From positions 91,909 through 155,908 of the forward strand of contig NZ_QRGR01000019.1 in the NCBI RefSeq assembly GCF_003367245.1: DNA of 64,000 nucleotides. The letters are read 5' to 3'. Source of the DNA: Pontibacter diazotrophicus. GTDB taxonomy: Bacteria; Bacteroidota; Bacteroidia; Cytophagales; Hymenobacteraceae. This document shows positions 53,658-62,442 of this stretch, piece after piece (position 1 is the first letter of the stretch; the number at the start of each line of letters is the position of its first letter). The notes under the pieces were generated by a model. It was given only the letters and a program-made list of their open reading frames with translations, made no database searches and was not told the DNA's origin. A program made the position numbers and the translations under genes.

Positions 53658-53864
53658 ACAGGATTTTAGCTAACAGCAGGAGATGTGACTGGAACAGCTT
53701 TTTCCTTTTATAAATGCCTCATTCGAACAGGTTGTGACCTGTCTGTATGAGTAGGAGAGGTGCGATAAGATTGAAGGAGGTCGCTCTGAAAACGCCGGTC
53801 TGGACAGACGTATAACTTCTTTTTTATAACCTCTCACTCCAGGTACTACTAAATGAGCCAACAG
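53658..53864. other. Leader region with small hairpins
   Basis: About 200 bases after the XRE stop. ACAGGT-TGTG-ACCTGT (near 53728) and GTCT-GGAC-AGAC (near 53800) can form small stems, ahead of the terminator-like hairpin at 53865. No coding sequence is supported. Confidence 0.3.
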
Positions 53865-53893
53865 AAAAAGCTGCTTATTTTGCAGCTTTTTTT
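53865..53893 (+). terminator. Terminator or attenuator directly before the DUF2254 gene
   Basis: Stem AAAAAGCTGC / GCAGCTTTTT with loop TTATTTT and a T-run (to 53893). It ends 10 bases before the ATG at 53904, so it either ends upstream transcription or acts as an attenuator in the leader. Confidence 0.7.
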
Positions 53894-53903
53894 AATTTGC
53901 ATC

Positions 53904-55247
53904 ATGGAGAAAATACTGAGTCAACTAAAGTTTGCCTACCACTACATCGTTAACAGTATTGGCTTTTACCCGACACTGATCTCTGCCTTCTTTTTCGCGC
54001 TGGCTTTGCTCATGCTTTACTTAGAAGCACAGGGGCTTAGTTCGCATTTCAGAGAAGACCTGCCCTTTATGATCATTACAAATGGTGAGACAGCACGGCT
54101 TATACTGAGTTCCATTACCACCGGCATCATCTCACTCACCGTTTTTTCTTTCACCATGGTGATGCTGGTGCTGAACCAGGCAAGTGCCAATTTTACCCCC
54201 CGGGTTATACCTGGGCTTATATCTTATAAATCGAACCAGCGTGTGCTGGGCTTATACCTGGGCACTCTCATTTATACCTTAATTATCATGGTAAATGTGC
54301 GGGCCGAGTATTATGACAACTCCCTTCCCGGGTTCTCCATTTTCCTTGCCATGTGCTTTACCTTCGTGTGCCTGGGCTTTTTTGTGTATTTCATTCATTC
54401 TATCTCTCAATCCATTCAGATTGAAAGCATCCTTGAAAGTATTTACACGGTCACCCATAAGGAATTAACTAAGGCGATAGAAAAGGATAAAGGACCCGGA
54501 GTGCCGAATGTTTTTGTAAGTGACCATAGCTGGCATTACCTTACAAGCCCTAAAACCGGGTACCTGCAAAGCCTTGACGAGCAGGCTGTGCTTGAACTGT
54601 GCTGCAAGTATAATGTTGTCATGGATTTTGAGAGGTCTTTGGGTAGCTTTCTGATAGATGGTATTCCCTTTGCGCGTATCAACAAGCGCCTCGAAAATAT
54701 GGACGAGTTCAAAGAGAATTTCTTTGACCTGGTGAATTTTTACAGGGAGGAGCGACCAAGCGTTAATTACCTTTTTGGCTTCAAACATATTACAGAAAGT
54801 GCCGTGAAGGCTTTAAGTCCTGGAATCAATGATCCCGGAACGGCAATCAAAGCCATTGATTACCTCACAGACCTTTTTGTGCTTCGGATGCAGCTAACGG
54901 ATGAAAAGGTGCTGTATGACAAAGACGGTGCTGCCCGCATTCGCTTTCAGCACGAAACGTTCGAGAACCTGTATGCTGCTTCCCTGAGCCCGATCCGGCT
55001 TTATGGCAAGGGCAGCAGTGTTATTTTGCTGCGGCTGTTGTTCTTGCTGCGCAGCCTGTTGTTTAAGGTGCAGGAATACCCGCATCTAAAGCCTGTTCTT
55101 TCTAAAGAAGCTGAATTGCTGCTGTTTGATGCTGACAAAGAAATTCATAACCCCGGCGACCGGCAGAAGATCAATGTGCAGGTCCAGGAACTGAACAGGA
55201 TGAACGTACTGCAAACTGCCCTGCCCCAGCTTCAGGTGAAGAAGTAA
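53904..55247 (+). CDS. DUF2254 membrane protein
   Basis: About 447 residues from the ATG at 53904 (MEKILSQLKFAYHYIVNS). A frame opening at 53853 translates the terminator hairpin into KKLLILQLFLI and is rejected. Four hydrophobic segments fall in the first ~180 residues (e.g. TLISAFFFALALLMLYLEAQ, LILSSITTGIISLTVFSFTM), followed by a soluble domain of about 270 residues (ALSPGINDPGTAIKAIDYLT is a family motif). DUF2254 proteins are widespread inner-membrane proteins of unknown role. The start codon lies right behind an intrinsic terminator, which suggests controlled expression. Confidence 0.88.
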   Translation: MEKILSQLKFAYHYIVNSIGFYPTLISAFFFALALLMLYLEAQGLSSHFREDLPFMIITNGETARLILSSITTGIISLTVFSFTMVMLVLNQASANFTPRVIPGLISYKSNQRVLGLYLGTLIYTLIIMVNVRAEYYDNSLPGFSIFLAMCFTFVCLGFFVYFIHSISQSIQIESILESIYTVTHKELTKAIEKDKGPGVPNVFVSDHSWHYLTSPKTGYLQSLDEQAVLELCCKYNVVMDFERSLGSFLIDGIPFARINKRLENMDEFKENFFDLVNFYREERPSVNYLFGFKHITESAVKALSPGINDPGTAIKAIDYLTDLFVLRMQLTDEKVLYDKDGAARIRFQHETFENLYAASLSPIRLYGKGSSVILLRLLFLLRSLLFKVQEYPHLKPVLSKEAELLLFDADKEIHNPGDRQKINVQVQELNRMNVLQTALPQLQVKK

Positions 55248-55596
55248 ATGCTTCCCGCTGAAATGCTTAGTTTTGCTTCATGCCTGCTTTAAGGTAAGTT
55301 CCGGCCTCTAAGCTGCAGCGAGATTAAATGCGGATTGTATCTCTTTTATATGGTGCCTGCAAAAGCCGGCAGCATGAATAAAGCCTTAAATTATTTTTGA
55401 CGTATACTTAACTCTTTAGAGCATGTTCAAACTTCTTTTTCAAGCGGAAATTGTTCAGAAAGGGTTCTGGAGAAACGGTTTCTGAGCCTCACAGCAGCGC
55501 TTTGGGGCGATAAAAGCGTGAAGTCAGGTTCCTATATGGGCAATTTGTATCGCAAAGGAAAAATTTAAACATGATCTTAGCGCTGTTCATCCACAC
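55248..55596. other. Intergenic region holding the second fold-back element
   Basis: About 350 bases between DUF2254 and the channel gene. The element at 55418-55577 fills its second half and ends 19 bases before the channel's ATG, so it occupies that gene's leader. The first half has no coding sequence. Confidence 0.5.
55418..55577. mobile_element. MITE-like fold-back element, copy 2
   Basis: Terminal repeats AGAGCATGTTCAAA and TTTAAACATGATCT, each with one change from copy 1 at 49667-49829. The interior matches copy 1 at many blocks, e.g. TTGTTCAGAAAGGGTTCTGG, CAGCAGCGCT and TATGGGCAATTTG. The central hairpin is more eroded. Length about 160 bases; no protein encoded. Confidence 0.68.
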
Positions 55597-56412
55597 ATGA
55601 CTCAACAACCCAAAAGCACGCTCAGAAAGAAACTTTATACCATCATCTTCGAAGCCGAAACCACGGGTGGAAAGGCTTTCGACGTGGTGTTACTGCTGCT
55701 CATACTGCTGAGTGTGCTTGTTGTTTCCCTGGAAAGTATAGAGGAGATAAACGATAAATACCTTCCTCTTTTTCGCTTTCTGGAGTGGACATTTACCATC
55801 CTCTTCACGATTGAATATGCGCTGCGCATCTACAGCACGCCACGCCCGTTCAAGTATATCTTCTCCTTTTTTGGAATAGTTGATTTACTCTCTATACTTC
55901 CGAGTTACCTGAGTCTCCTTATTTTTGGAAGCCAGTACCTTTCAGTGGTGCGGGTGCTGCGACTGATTCGGATTGCGCGTATATTTAAACTGACCAGGTT
56001 TATCAACGAAGGGCAGGTGTTGTCGAAGGCGCTGCGCGCCAGCATGAACAAAATCCTGGTGTTTCTTGGAGTGGTCCTCCTGGTGGTGGTCATTGTGGGT
56101 TCTCTGATGTACCTGATCGAGGGGGAAGCAAGCGGGTTTACCAGCATTCCGAAGAGCATCTACTGGACCATCGTCACCCTGACCACTGTGGGCTACGGTG
56201 ATATTGCGCCTGTAACGACGCTCGGCCAGATGCTTGCAAGCTGCATCATGATCATGGGCTACGGCATCATTGCAGTGCCTACTGGCATTGTTTCAGTAGA
56301 ACTGGCAAAATCTGACCGTGGGACTGACACCACCCGCGTATGCCCCAATTGCCATGTAGAAGGTCATCCTGCTGACGCCAACTACTGCTTTAACTGCGGG
56401 TATAAATTGTGA
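55597..56412 (+). CDS. Voltage-gated potassium channel with C-terminal zinc ribbon
   Basis: A 271-residue six-helix ion channel. S4 is RVLRLIRIARIFKLTR with regularly spaced arginines; the pore has TTVGYGDIAP, the K+ selectivity filter, followed by S6 (MLASCIMIMGYGIIAVPTGI). The C-terminal ~30 residues carry a zinc ribbon: CPNC near residue 249 and CFNCG near the end. Such a domain could regulate gating or tetramer assembly. The fold-back element lies in its leader, 19 bases from the ATG. Confidence 0.93.
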   Translation: MTQQPKSTLRKKLYTIIFEAETTGGKAFDVVLLLLILLSVLVVSLESIEEINDKYLPLFRFLEWTFTILFTIEYALRIYSTPRPFKYIFSFFGIVDLLSILPSYLSLLIFGSQYLSVVRVLRLIRIARIFKLTRFINEGQVLSKALRASMNKILVFLGVVLLVVVIVGSLMYLIEGEASGFTSIPKSIYWTIVTLTTVGYGDIAPVTTLGQMLASCIMIMGYGIIAVPTGIVSVELAKSDRGTDTTRVCPNCHVEGHPADANYCFNCGYKL

Positions 56413-56511
56413 TTTAGAATTACGCTGCTCTTTTGCTGCTCTTTTAGGCAGAAATATCAGTAACAGCTTCGACAGCTAAACTTTATCCTTTTACGTCTAT
56501 CAAAAATCAGT

Positions 56512-57663
56512 TCACGCTACTACAACGCGGGGTATGTTCAGTGGCAGCCTTGTCAGTAACTCATAGTTAAGCTGCGAACTGAGTTCACTGAAAGAGGCGA
56601 CGGAGATGCTCTGGCTGCCCTGCTTCCCGAGCAGCACCACCTCGTCGTCTTTCTGAACATTCGGAATATCGGTCACATCCACCATCATCACATTCATGTT
56701 TACGATGCCGACCACGCCTGCCTGGTGCCCCTGTATCAGTACCTGCCCCTGGTTACTGAGCGAGCGGCTGTAGCCCCAGGCATACCCTACGGGTACCACC
56801 GCCATCACCATATCGCGGGGAGCCTGAAAAGAGGAACCGTAGCCAACGAACTCACCCTGCGGCACCTGCTTCAGGCTCATGATGCGGCTTTTCCAGTTAA
56901 TGAGGCGCTGCAAAGGGTCTGTTCTGTTTTTTTGCCGGCTCACATACTGGCTGTACACTTCCGGGCTGGGCCAGAAACCATACTGCATTATGCCCACCCG
57001 TACCATGTCCATGTGCGTATCCTGGTAACCCATCATCGCAGCCGAACAGGCCGTATGCGTTTGCTTCGGAACAAGACCACTTTCCTCCAACGCTTTCCGC
57101 TGTGCCTCGAAGCTTTGTTGTTGCGCCATAACACGTTCGTGGTTTTGAAAACTTTCAGCCCCGGCAAAATGGGTACACAGCCCCTGGAGCACCAGATGCT
57201 GGCTGTATTTCAGCAGGATAGTCTTTAGGTGATCAAGTTCAGATGGGCTAAACCCCGTCCGGTTCATGCCTGTTTCCAGTTCGATATGTACGCGGGCAGG
57301 CTTGCCAATCTTCGCGGCTGCTTTGGCGGCTTCTATTAATCGATCAGGTTCGAAAACAAAAAACTCAATATCATGCTCAATTGCCCATTCCAGTTCCGGA
57401 TTGTCGATGTAGCCCATTATCATAATGGTGGCAGGCCTGGGAAGCGCATCCTGCAGCCGCTGTGCCTCATCGGCACTGAACACGGAAAAGTGATCGATGC
57501 CACATGCCTGCGCCAGTGGCCCAAATACTTCAATGCCGTGGCCATAGGCATTGCCTTTAATAACAGATGAGAAGGTAACGTTAGGTCCGACCTGCTGCTT
57601 CAGGAAATTGATATTGTTTTGAAGTGCTGATTTACTTATCTCGATATAAGAAGAGTGAAACAT
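56512..57663 (-). CDS. alr: Alanine racemase
   Basis: A 383-residue PLP enzyme that makes D-alanine for peptidoglycan. The PLP lysine is in SSVIKGNAYGHG (Lys36), the N-terminal TIM-barrel continues with LETGMNRTGFSP, THFAGAES and ACSAAMMGYQDTHMDMVRVG. The catalytic Tyr region reads FVGYGSSFQAPRDM, then VVPVGYAWGYSRSLSNQG and GIVNMNVMMVDVTDIP, with Asn where MDQ is more usual. The two half-sites of the dimer are thus present. It starts 6 bases after the M20 gene's stop codon on the same strand, so the two are co-transcribed. Confidence 0.9.
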   Translation of the reverse strand: MFHSSYIEISKSALQNNINFLKQQVGPNVTFSSVIKGNAYGHGIEVFGPLAQACGIDHFSVFSADEAQRLQDALPRPATIMIMGYIDNPELEWAIEHDIEFFVFEPDRLIEAAKAAAKIGKPARVHIELETGMNRTGFSPSELDHLKTILLKYSQHLVLQGLCTHFAGAESFQNHERVMAQQQSFEAQRKALEESGLVPKQTHTACSAAMMGYQDTHMDMVRVGIMQYGFWPSPEVYSQYVSRQKNRTDPLQRLINWKSRIMSLKQVPQGEFVGYGSSFQAPRDMVMAVVPVGYAWGYSRSLSNQGQVLIQGHQAGVVGIVNMNVMMVDVTDIPNVQKDDEVVLLGKQGSQSISVASFSELSSQLNYELLTRLPLNIPRVVVA

Positions 57664-57669
57664 AGTGTG

Positions 57670-58827
57670 TTATTGGCTCAGTATTTCTTTTGCAATGCGA
57701 TGGAACATAGCTGCTCCTGTCGGGATAAGCTCGTCCGGGAAATCGTAGTCAGAGTGGTGCAGCTGTGGTTGTGCCTCACCGGACCCGAGCCCGAACATGG
57801 CCCCTTTATACTTCTGTGTGAAGTGGCCGAAATCCTCCGACCATCTGAAAGGATGCTCCGCTTCCTTCACCTCCAGGTTCAAATAGTCAGCTGCTTTCTG
57901 TACCAGCTGCACCGCTTCCGGATAGTTTACCGTGGCAGGAAACTCTTCTACAAAATGCAGCTTATAGCTTACCCCGTGCTTTTCTGCCATACGGGCTACA
58001 GCCCCCTGAGTTAGCGTTTTAAGCTTTTTGAGATCAGCAGGCTGGTAGGAGCGGAGTGTAGCCATCACTGTAGCGAAGCCGGGGTTGGTGCCGAAGGCCA
58101 CCTCTCCCAAGCGGGCATGAATAACCGTCAGCAGCGTGAGGTCCTCAAACTGTGCCTTCTGCTGAATAATCTGGTTGAAGTTCAGCACAATTTCAGCCAT
58201 CGCCTGCCCGGGGTTCAAACCTTTCTCTGGTTCAGCTGCGTGCGATGATTTCCCCTGCAATTCGACCACCATACCTGTTGAGGCAGCGGCAAACACTTCC
58301 TGCCGCACCACCACCTGGTGCATCGGTACCCCCGGCAGGTTGTGCAGGGCAAACACATAATCCGGTTGTAACGCTAAGAAGGCTTCTTCCTGCAACAAAT
58401 CCCATGCTCCTGCGCCTGTCTCTTCCGCTGGCTGGTACAGCAGTATGACTTTCCCTCTCGCTGGTTTGTGCTGGTGTAAGAGACTTCCCAAAGCGGTCAG
58501 TATGGTCATGTGGCCGTCGTGGCCGCACTGGTGGCCGACACCTTTCTGCTTTGAAGTATAAGCCAACTCGTTTGTCTCTGCTATAGGCAGGGCATCCAAT
58601 TCCGCTCTGAATAGCACCACCGGCCCCTCCGGGTTCTTGCCATTGAAGACAGCGGCTACGCCAGTACCTCCCAGGCCAGTCAATAGCTGGTCGGGATTAT
58701 ACTGCTGGAGGTATTGCACAATGCGTTCTGCCGTCTGCTTCTCCTGCCCTGATACTTCCGGATGCTGGTGCAGATCGTGGCGTAACTGGATAAGTGCGTC
58801 TGGATTGGTTAGTTTGTGTTGGAGCAT
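57670..58827 (-). CDS. M20 family amidohydrolase
   Basis: A 385-residue metallo-amidohydrolase of the IAA-amino-acid/hippurate hydrolase type. N-terminus ALIQLRHDLHQHPEVSGQEK; metal ligands in HQCGHDGHM and YQPAEETGAGAW; dimer domain with AASTGMVVELQGKSSHAAEP. The C-terminal domain has FRWSEDFGHFTQKYKGAMFG and a final histidine in LHHSDYDFPDELI. It hydrolyses an N-acyl amino acid or similar amide; the natural substrate is unknown. It shares an operon with alr (6-base gap), which hints at amino-acid or cell-wall metabolism but does not prove it. Confidence 0.9.
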   Translation of the reverse strand: MLQHKLTNPDALIQLRHDLHQHPEVSGQEKQTAERIVQYLQQYNPDQLLTGLGGTGVAAVFNGKNPEGPVVLFRAELDALPIAETNELAYTSKQKGVGHQCGHDGHMTILTALGSLLHQHKPARGKVILLYQPAEETGAGAWDLLQEEAFLALQPDYVFALHNLPGVPMHQVVVRQEVFAAASTGMVVELQGKSSHAAEPEKGLNPGQAMAEIVLNFNQIIQQKAQFEDLTLLTVIHARLGEVAFGTNPGFATVMATLRSYQPADLKKLKTLTQGAVARMAEKHGVSYKLHFVEEFPATVNYPEAVQLVQKAADYLNLEVKEAEHPFRWSEDFGHFTQKYKGAMFGLGSGEAQPQLHHSDYDFPDELIPTGAAMFHRIAKEILSQ

Positions 58828-59458
58828 GTAAGATGATTATTGGCATGTACTGTTTATAACAGCTGATATGATTAGGTACGGAATCAACTTGATAATTGGT
58901 ATAGGAGAGAAGGTTTTGCTGTGGATACCGCTTTTCCTATAGCTCATTCCATAGTTTATGCTCATTGTTGTTCTTTGCCTAAGCATCCGTGGTGATAGCT
59001 TATCCAGCGGCATCAGACCTACTGTTTCATTATTTCTCTCCGAGCTCTCAAGGCCGAGAGGCCTCGTCTTGGGGGAAGGGGCCCACTTTAAGGGCATCGC
59101 GCTGAGAGTTTTTCTGCGCCAGGGCGCTGCCGCTCACGCGGCACCGAAAAATCTCCAAATAGAGGGCCTCTACCCCCAGGCGCTCAACCCAAAGACTGTA
59201 AACTCATTCACTCCGTGCGGAAAACATTGGAAATTTGTATATAGGTAAAGCCTTAACAAAAAGCCTTAACAATAGAAAAAGCCATTGGCAACCTAAAGAA
59301 GCAGATTCCCCTCCTTGGACTCTAAAGGGGGCCCCTGCACCCCCAGGAGGGGCAGGGGTGGTTTGACCCGGTACATCAGAAAAATAAGTTCTACAGAACT
59401 GGAACGATGGGATTTATTCTGAAGCCCTAACAGTAGAGTTGCTAGTAAGCCAGTAAAA
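58828..59458. other. Repeat-rich intergenic region
   Basis: About 630 bases. It holds GC-rich palindromic segments (GGCCGAGAGGCC near 59052, GCGCCAGGGCGC near 59116) and a CCCCT/AGGGG repeat at 59305-59360. A 96-codon open frame (58958-59248) crosses them but shows no protein-like pattern and is not called a gene. Confidence 0.45.
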
Positions 59459-59500
59459 AAACATCCTGCTCTGCCTCTTGATAGGAAGAACAGGATGTTT
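59459..59500 (-). terminator. Hairpin terminator of the DUF1206 gene
   Basis: AAACATCCTG pairs with CAGGATGTTT across a 22-base interior; on the minus strand a T-run follows. It ends 24 bases after the stop codon. Confidence 0.65.
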
Positions 59501-59523
59501 AAGTAATTGACTTACGTTAGCAG

Positions 59524-60354
59524 TTACCTGTATACTGGCAGAAACTTTGCGCGCATGAACATAAATACGCCGTAGCAAATCAATCCCAGGGCCACGGCGC
59601 CGAGCAGGTAGGAGCCATAGGAAGCATCTTCCAGGAAAGCAAAAGCTCTGCTACTGCCTCCGGCCTCCTGGGCGTTAGAATGAAGGGCTGCCCGAAGAAA
59701 CATATAACCAATCACCAGCCAGACGATGCCGCGTGCTATAAAACCGGCCATGCCGGCGCGAATCATCGTGTCTTCGACGTCACTTTTCAAACCCGTGCTC
59801 CGGATTTTTTTCTTATAATCCTCAGAGTATCCATGGTAAATCTGGTTGAGCCCGGCTATCATCGTGCCCACCGCCACAATGCCCACCAGCCACTGGCCGA
59901 AGGGTTGCTGCAAAAGCTCGCTGGCCAGGGTTTGGCGGGAATCGCCGCCGCTGCCTCCGCCGTTTCCCAAAGCCATGTTAGCTGCCAGGTAAGCTAAACC
60001 AGCGTATATCAATCCGCTGAAGGCATAGCGCAGGCGTTTGGCTATACCCTTCGCGTTGGAGCCCTCGTGGTCTGTATCCTGTATTGCCTGTATAAAGCGC
60101 CAGAGCACATAACACGCCAAGCCTACTGCCACTATTCCTAAAAGCCACTTGCCGAAAGGCTGTTCCAGTATAAACTGAAAGGTACCAGATCGGTCTGCGC
60201 CTTCTGTAGACTGCCCTCCAAGTTCAAAAGCAGACATAAAAGCAAGAATCCCAATCAGGCAATACACCACACCTTTGGCACTAAGTCCTAACTTAGCAAA
60301 GTTCTCCACCCACTGAGGGGGTGCGGACGGTACACGCGTTGAAATATCAGCCAT
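59524..60354 (-). CDS. DUF1206 membrane protein
   Basis: A 276-residue inner-membrane protein built from three related units of two helices each, as in DUF1206: KLGLSAKGVVYCLIGILAFM with the downstream FGKWLLGIVAVGLACYVLWR, RYAFSGLIYAGLAYLAANMA with FGQWLVGIVAVGTMIAGLNQ, and GMAGFIARGIVWLVIGYMFL with SYGSYLLGAVALGLICYGVF. The repeated (F/Y)G-WLLG motif shows the internal triplication. Function unknown. The upstream region is full of repeats and gives no clear promoter. Confidence 0.9.
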   Translation of the reverse strand: MADISTRVPSAPPQWVENFAKLGLSAKGVVYCLIGILAFMSAFELGGQSTEGADRSGTFQFILEQPFGKWLLGIVAVGLACYVLWRFIQAIQDTDHEGSNAKGIAKRLRYAFSGLIYAGLAYLAANMALGNGGGSGGDSRQTLASELLQQPFGQWLVGIVAVGTMIAGLNQIYHGYSEDYKKKIRSTGLKSDVEDTMIRAGMAGFIARGIVWLVIGYMFLRAALHSNAQEAGGSSRAFAFLEDASYGSYLLGAVALGLICYGVFMFMRAKFLPVYR

Positions 60355-60594
60355 ATTCTTAGAGTTTAATTTTCATAGTTTCTACCTCTCATACAGGTAT
60401 AAAGCTATTTTCGTTGTATAGCTTTATACCTAGAGGCTATAGCGTTTTATACGTACAAACAGCAGACAAATAAAAAGAAGTTGTAATTTATAAATGGCTG
60501 TACTTTAGAAGTAAAAAAGACCTTGGTATAGCTTCTAATAGATAATAAACAGCTTTATAGTAAGGGAAGCAACAAGTGTAAACTTATTGAAGAG

Positions 60595-60790
60595 TCCCCT
60601 TTGAAGGTAGGGCCATTTCATTCTAGGCGATTCTCCCCTTGAGGGGAGCGCGAGGGGTGTTTACACCTGCGGGAAGACCGCAAAAAGGGTAAATCAGGCA
60701 ATATAGCTCCGAAATTTACACCCCTATAATCCCCTCAAGGGGATAATCTTGGAGAATGAAACAGCCCTGCTTCGAAGGTAGGGCCGTTTC
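60595..60790. repeat. ~200-bp fold-back repeat, left copy
   Basis: Two inverted units of about 65 bases: the first contains GGGCCATTTCATTCTAGGCG and TCCCCTTGAGGGGAGCG; the second is its approximate complement (TCAAGGGGATAATC ... GAATGAAACAGCCC). The same arrangement occurs at 62826-63025. Bases 60595-60664 match the complement of 62955-63025 with about three changes and one indel. Confidence 0.8.
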
Positions 60791-60803
60791 ATCAACATAT
60801 TTC

Positions 60804-60918
60804 ATAGCGCGAGCCTCCTAGCTCATGATTAATATCACACGGCCTCTGGCCGATTTGTATAGATTAAAGCGGCCAGAGGCCGCACGATAGTAAACACGAG
60901 CGAAGACGCTCGCGCTAT
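60804..60918. repeat. 115-bp fold-back repeat with GCGCGAGC ends
   Basis: ATAGCGCGAGC (60804-60814) is exactly inverted at 60908-60918. Inside, CGGCCTCTGGCCG (60840-60852) and CGGCCAGAGGCCG (60870-60882) are mutually inverted. Purely structural; no protein. Confidence 0.75.
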
Positions 60919-60975
60919 AGTCGGAGTATTATATATGATTATATCAAAATGCCCCCTTCCTTTTATGTCTTACTT

Positions 60976-61079
60976 AGTCCCAGCGGGACGGCCTGTTAAT
61001 AGCCGGCAGTTTCAAAAGCATAATTAGCTCCAGAGGAGCGGCCTGTTTTATATCAGTGAAGACCGCTCCTCTGGAGCTA
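60976..61079. repeat. AACAGGCCG-type repeat pair
   Basis: GTCCCAGCGGGAC (60977-60989) is followed by GGCCTGTT. A second unit, TAGCTCCAGAGGAGCGG (61025-61041), is exactly inverted at 61063-61079 as CCGCTCCTCTGGAGCTA, which also occurs at 43383-43399. In each unit AACAGGCCG precedes a short palindrome. Confidence 0.75.
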
Positions 61080-61152
61080 GAAGTGAAGAGCTTTTCTATT
61101 CATACCGTCTGTTATACTTAAACCTACCCCTGCATTTGCAGGCAAAATATTT

Positions 61153-62442
61153 TTATATATGCCGGAAACGCTTCAATGCTTCTTCCTCCAGGCGTTCGCG
61201 GTGGTCCGGGTGAGCAATGCCGATGAGTGCTTTGGCCCGTTGGCGCAGGTTCTTGCCGTACAGGTAAGCCACGCCGTATTCCGTTACCACATAATGCACG
61301 TGCGCGCGGGTCGTCACCACGCCGGCTCCCTGGTTAATGAAAGGCGTGATGCGGGAGATGCCCTTGTGTGTAATAGAAGGCAGTGCTATGATAGGTTTAC
61401 CTCCTTTAGATAGGGCAGCACCACGCATAAAATCCATCTGGCCGCCGATGCCGGAGTACTGGTAGGTGCCGATAGAATCTGAAACCACCTGCCCGGTCAG
61501 GTCAATCTCTATGGCACTGTTGATGGCGGTCATTTTCGGATTGGTTCGTATCACCGTCACATCATTCACGTAATCTGTCCGCAACATTGTAATAAGAGGA
61601 TTGTCATCCACAAAATCGTACAGCTGGCGGTTACCTACTATAAACCCTGTCGCGATGCGGCCCGGATGCTTCTTCTTGTGTTCGTTCGTGATAACTCCTT
61701 TCTCCACCAGCGGCAGGATGCCGTTTGAGAACATCTCGGTATGAATGCCGAGTCGCTGGTGATTTGTCAGGTAACCGAGCACCGCATCCGGAATGCCGCC
61801 GATGCCCATCTGCAGCGTGGCCCCGTCATCTACCATTTCCGCTATATACTTTCCAATCTTTTCCTCTGCGCTGCTTATCTTCTGGCTGTAGTCTACTTCC
61901 GGAAGCGGTTCGTTCACCTCCACCAGGGCATCAAACCGACGGGTATGGATGAGGGCATCGCCATGCGTGCGCGGCATCTGTGGGTTTACCTGCGCAATCA
62001 CATGCTTCGCGCTCAGCACTGCTTCCCGGGCGATGTCCACGGATACACCCAGCGAGCAAAAGCCATGGCGGTCGGGAGGGGAAACATGAACGATGGCCAC
62101 ATCGAGGGGCATGATGCCGCTGCGGAAGAGCTTGGGGATTTCGCTCAGGAAGATAGGCACATAATCGCCGCGTCCACTGTTTACCGCTTCCCGCACATTG
62201 GCCGACACAAAAAGGGAGTTGATATAAAAGGAGTCGCTGTACTTCGGGTCGGCCACGGGCATGTCGCCAAAGGTGGAGATGCTCACCAGCTCTACATCGC
62301 GCAGTTCGTCAGCGCGTTCTGCTAATTTTTTGATGAGGTAGGAGGGAGTGGCCGCACTTCCGTGCAGAAAAACCCTGTCTCCTGACTGAATAACGGAAAG
62401 CGCTTCTTCAGCTGATTTATAGGTTGTGGGTTGGGTATACAT
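61153..62442 (-). CDS. Acetyl-CoA hydrolase/transferase family protein
   Basis: A 429-residue CoA-transferase of the AcH/4-hydroxybutyrate CoA-transferase type. N-terminal half: SGDRVFLHGSAATPSYLIKK and VHVSPPDRHGFCSLG. C-terminal half: DGATLQMGIGGIPDAVLGYL, then LGIHTEMFSNGILPLVEKGV, where the Glu of HTEMF is the catalytic residue that forms a thioester. Also VRT-like THKGISRITPFINQGAGVVT and VVTEYGVAYLYGKNLRQRA. It moves CoA between short-chain acyl groups such as acetate. A -7 box (TAGGTTTG, 62565-62558) exists upstream but would give a long leader. The gene is flanked by two copies of the ~200-bp fold-back repeat. Confidence 0.92.
   Translation of the reverse strand: MYTQPTTYKSAEEALSVIQSGDRVFLHGSAATPSYLIKKLAERADELRDVELVSISTFGDMPVADPKYSDSFYINSLFVSANVREAVNSGRGDYVPIFLSEIPKLFRSGIMPLDVAIVHVSPPDRHGFCSLGVSVDIAREAVLSAKHVIAQVNPQMPRTHGDALIHTRRFDALVEVNEPLPEVDYSQKISSAEEKIGKYIAEMVDDGATLQMGIGGIPDAVLGYLTNHQRLGIHTEMFSNGILPLVEKGVITNEHKKKHPGRIATGFIVGNRQLYDFVDDNPLITMLRTDYVNDVTVIRTNPKMTAINSAIEIDLTGQVVSDSIGTYQYSGIGGQMDFMRGAALSKGGKPIIALPSITHKGISRITPFINQGAGVVTTRAHVHYVVTEYGVAYLYGKNLRQRAKALIGIAHPDHRERLEEEALKRFRHI

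Noticed and set aside
53853..53903. N-terminal extension of DUF2254
   Set aside because: It translates an intrinsic terminator hairpin; the start is the ATG at 53904.
58958..59248. 96-codon frame after the M20 gene
   Set aside because: It crosses palindromic repeats and shows no protein-like pattern.
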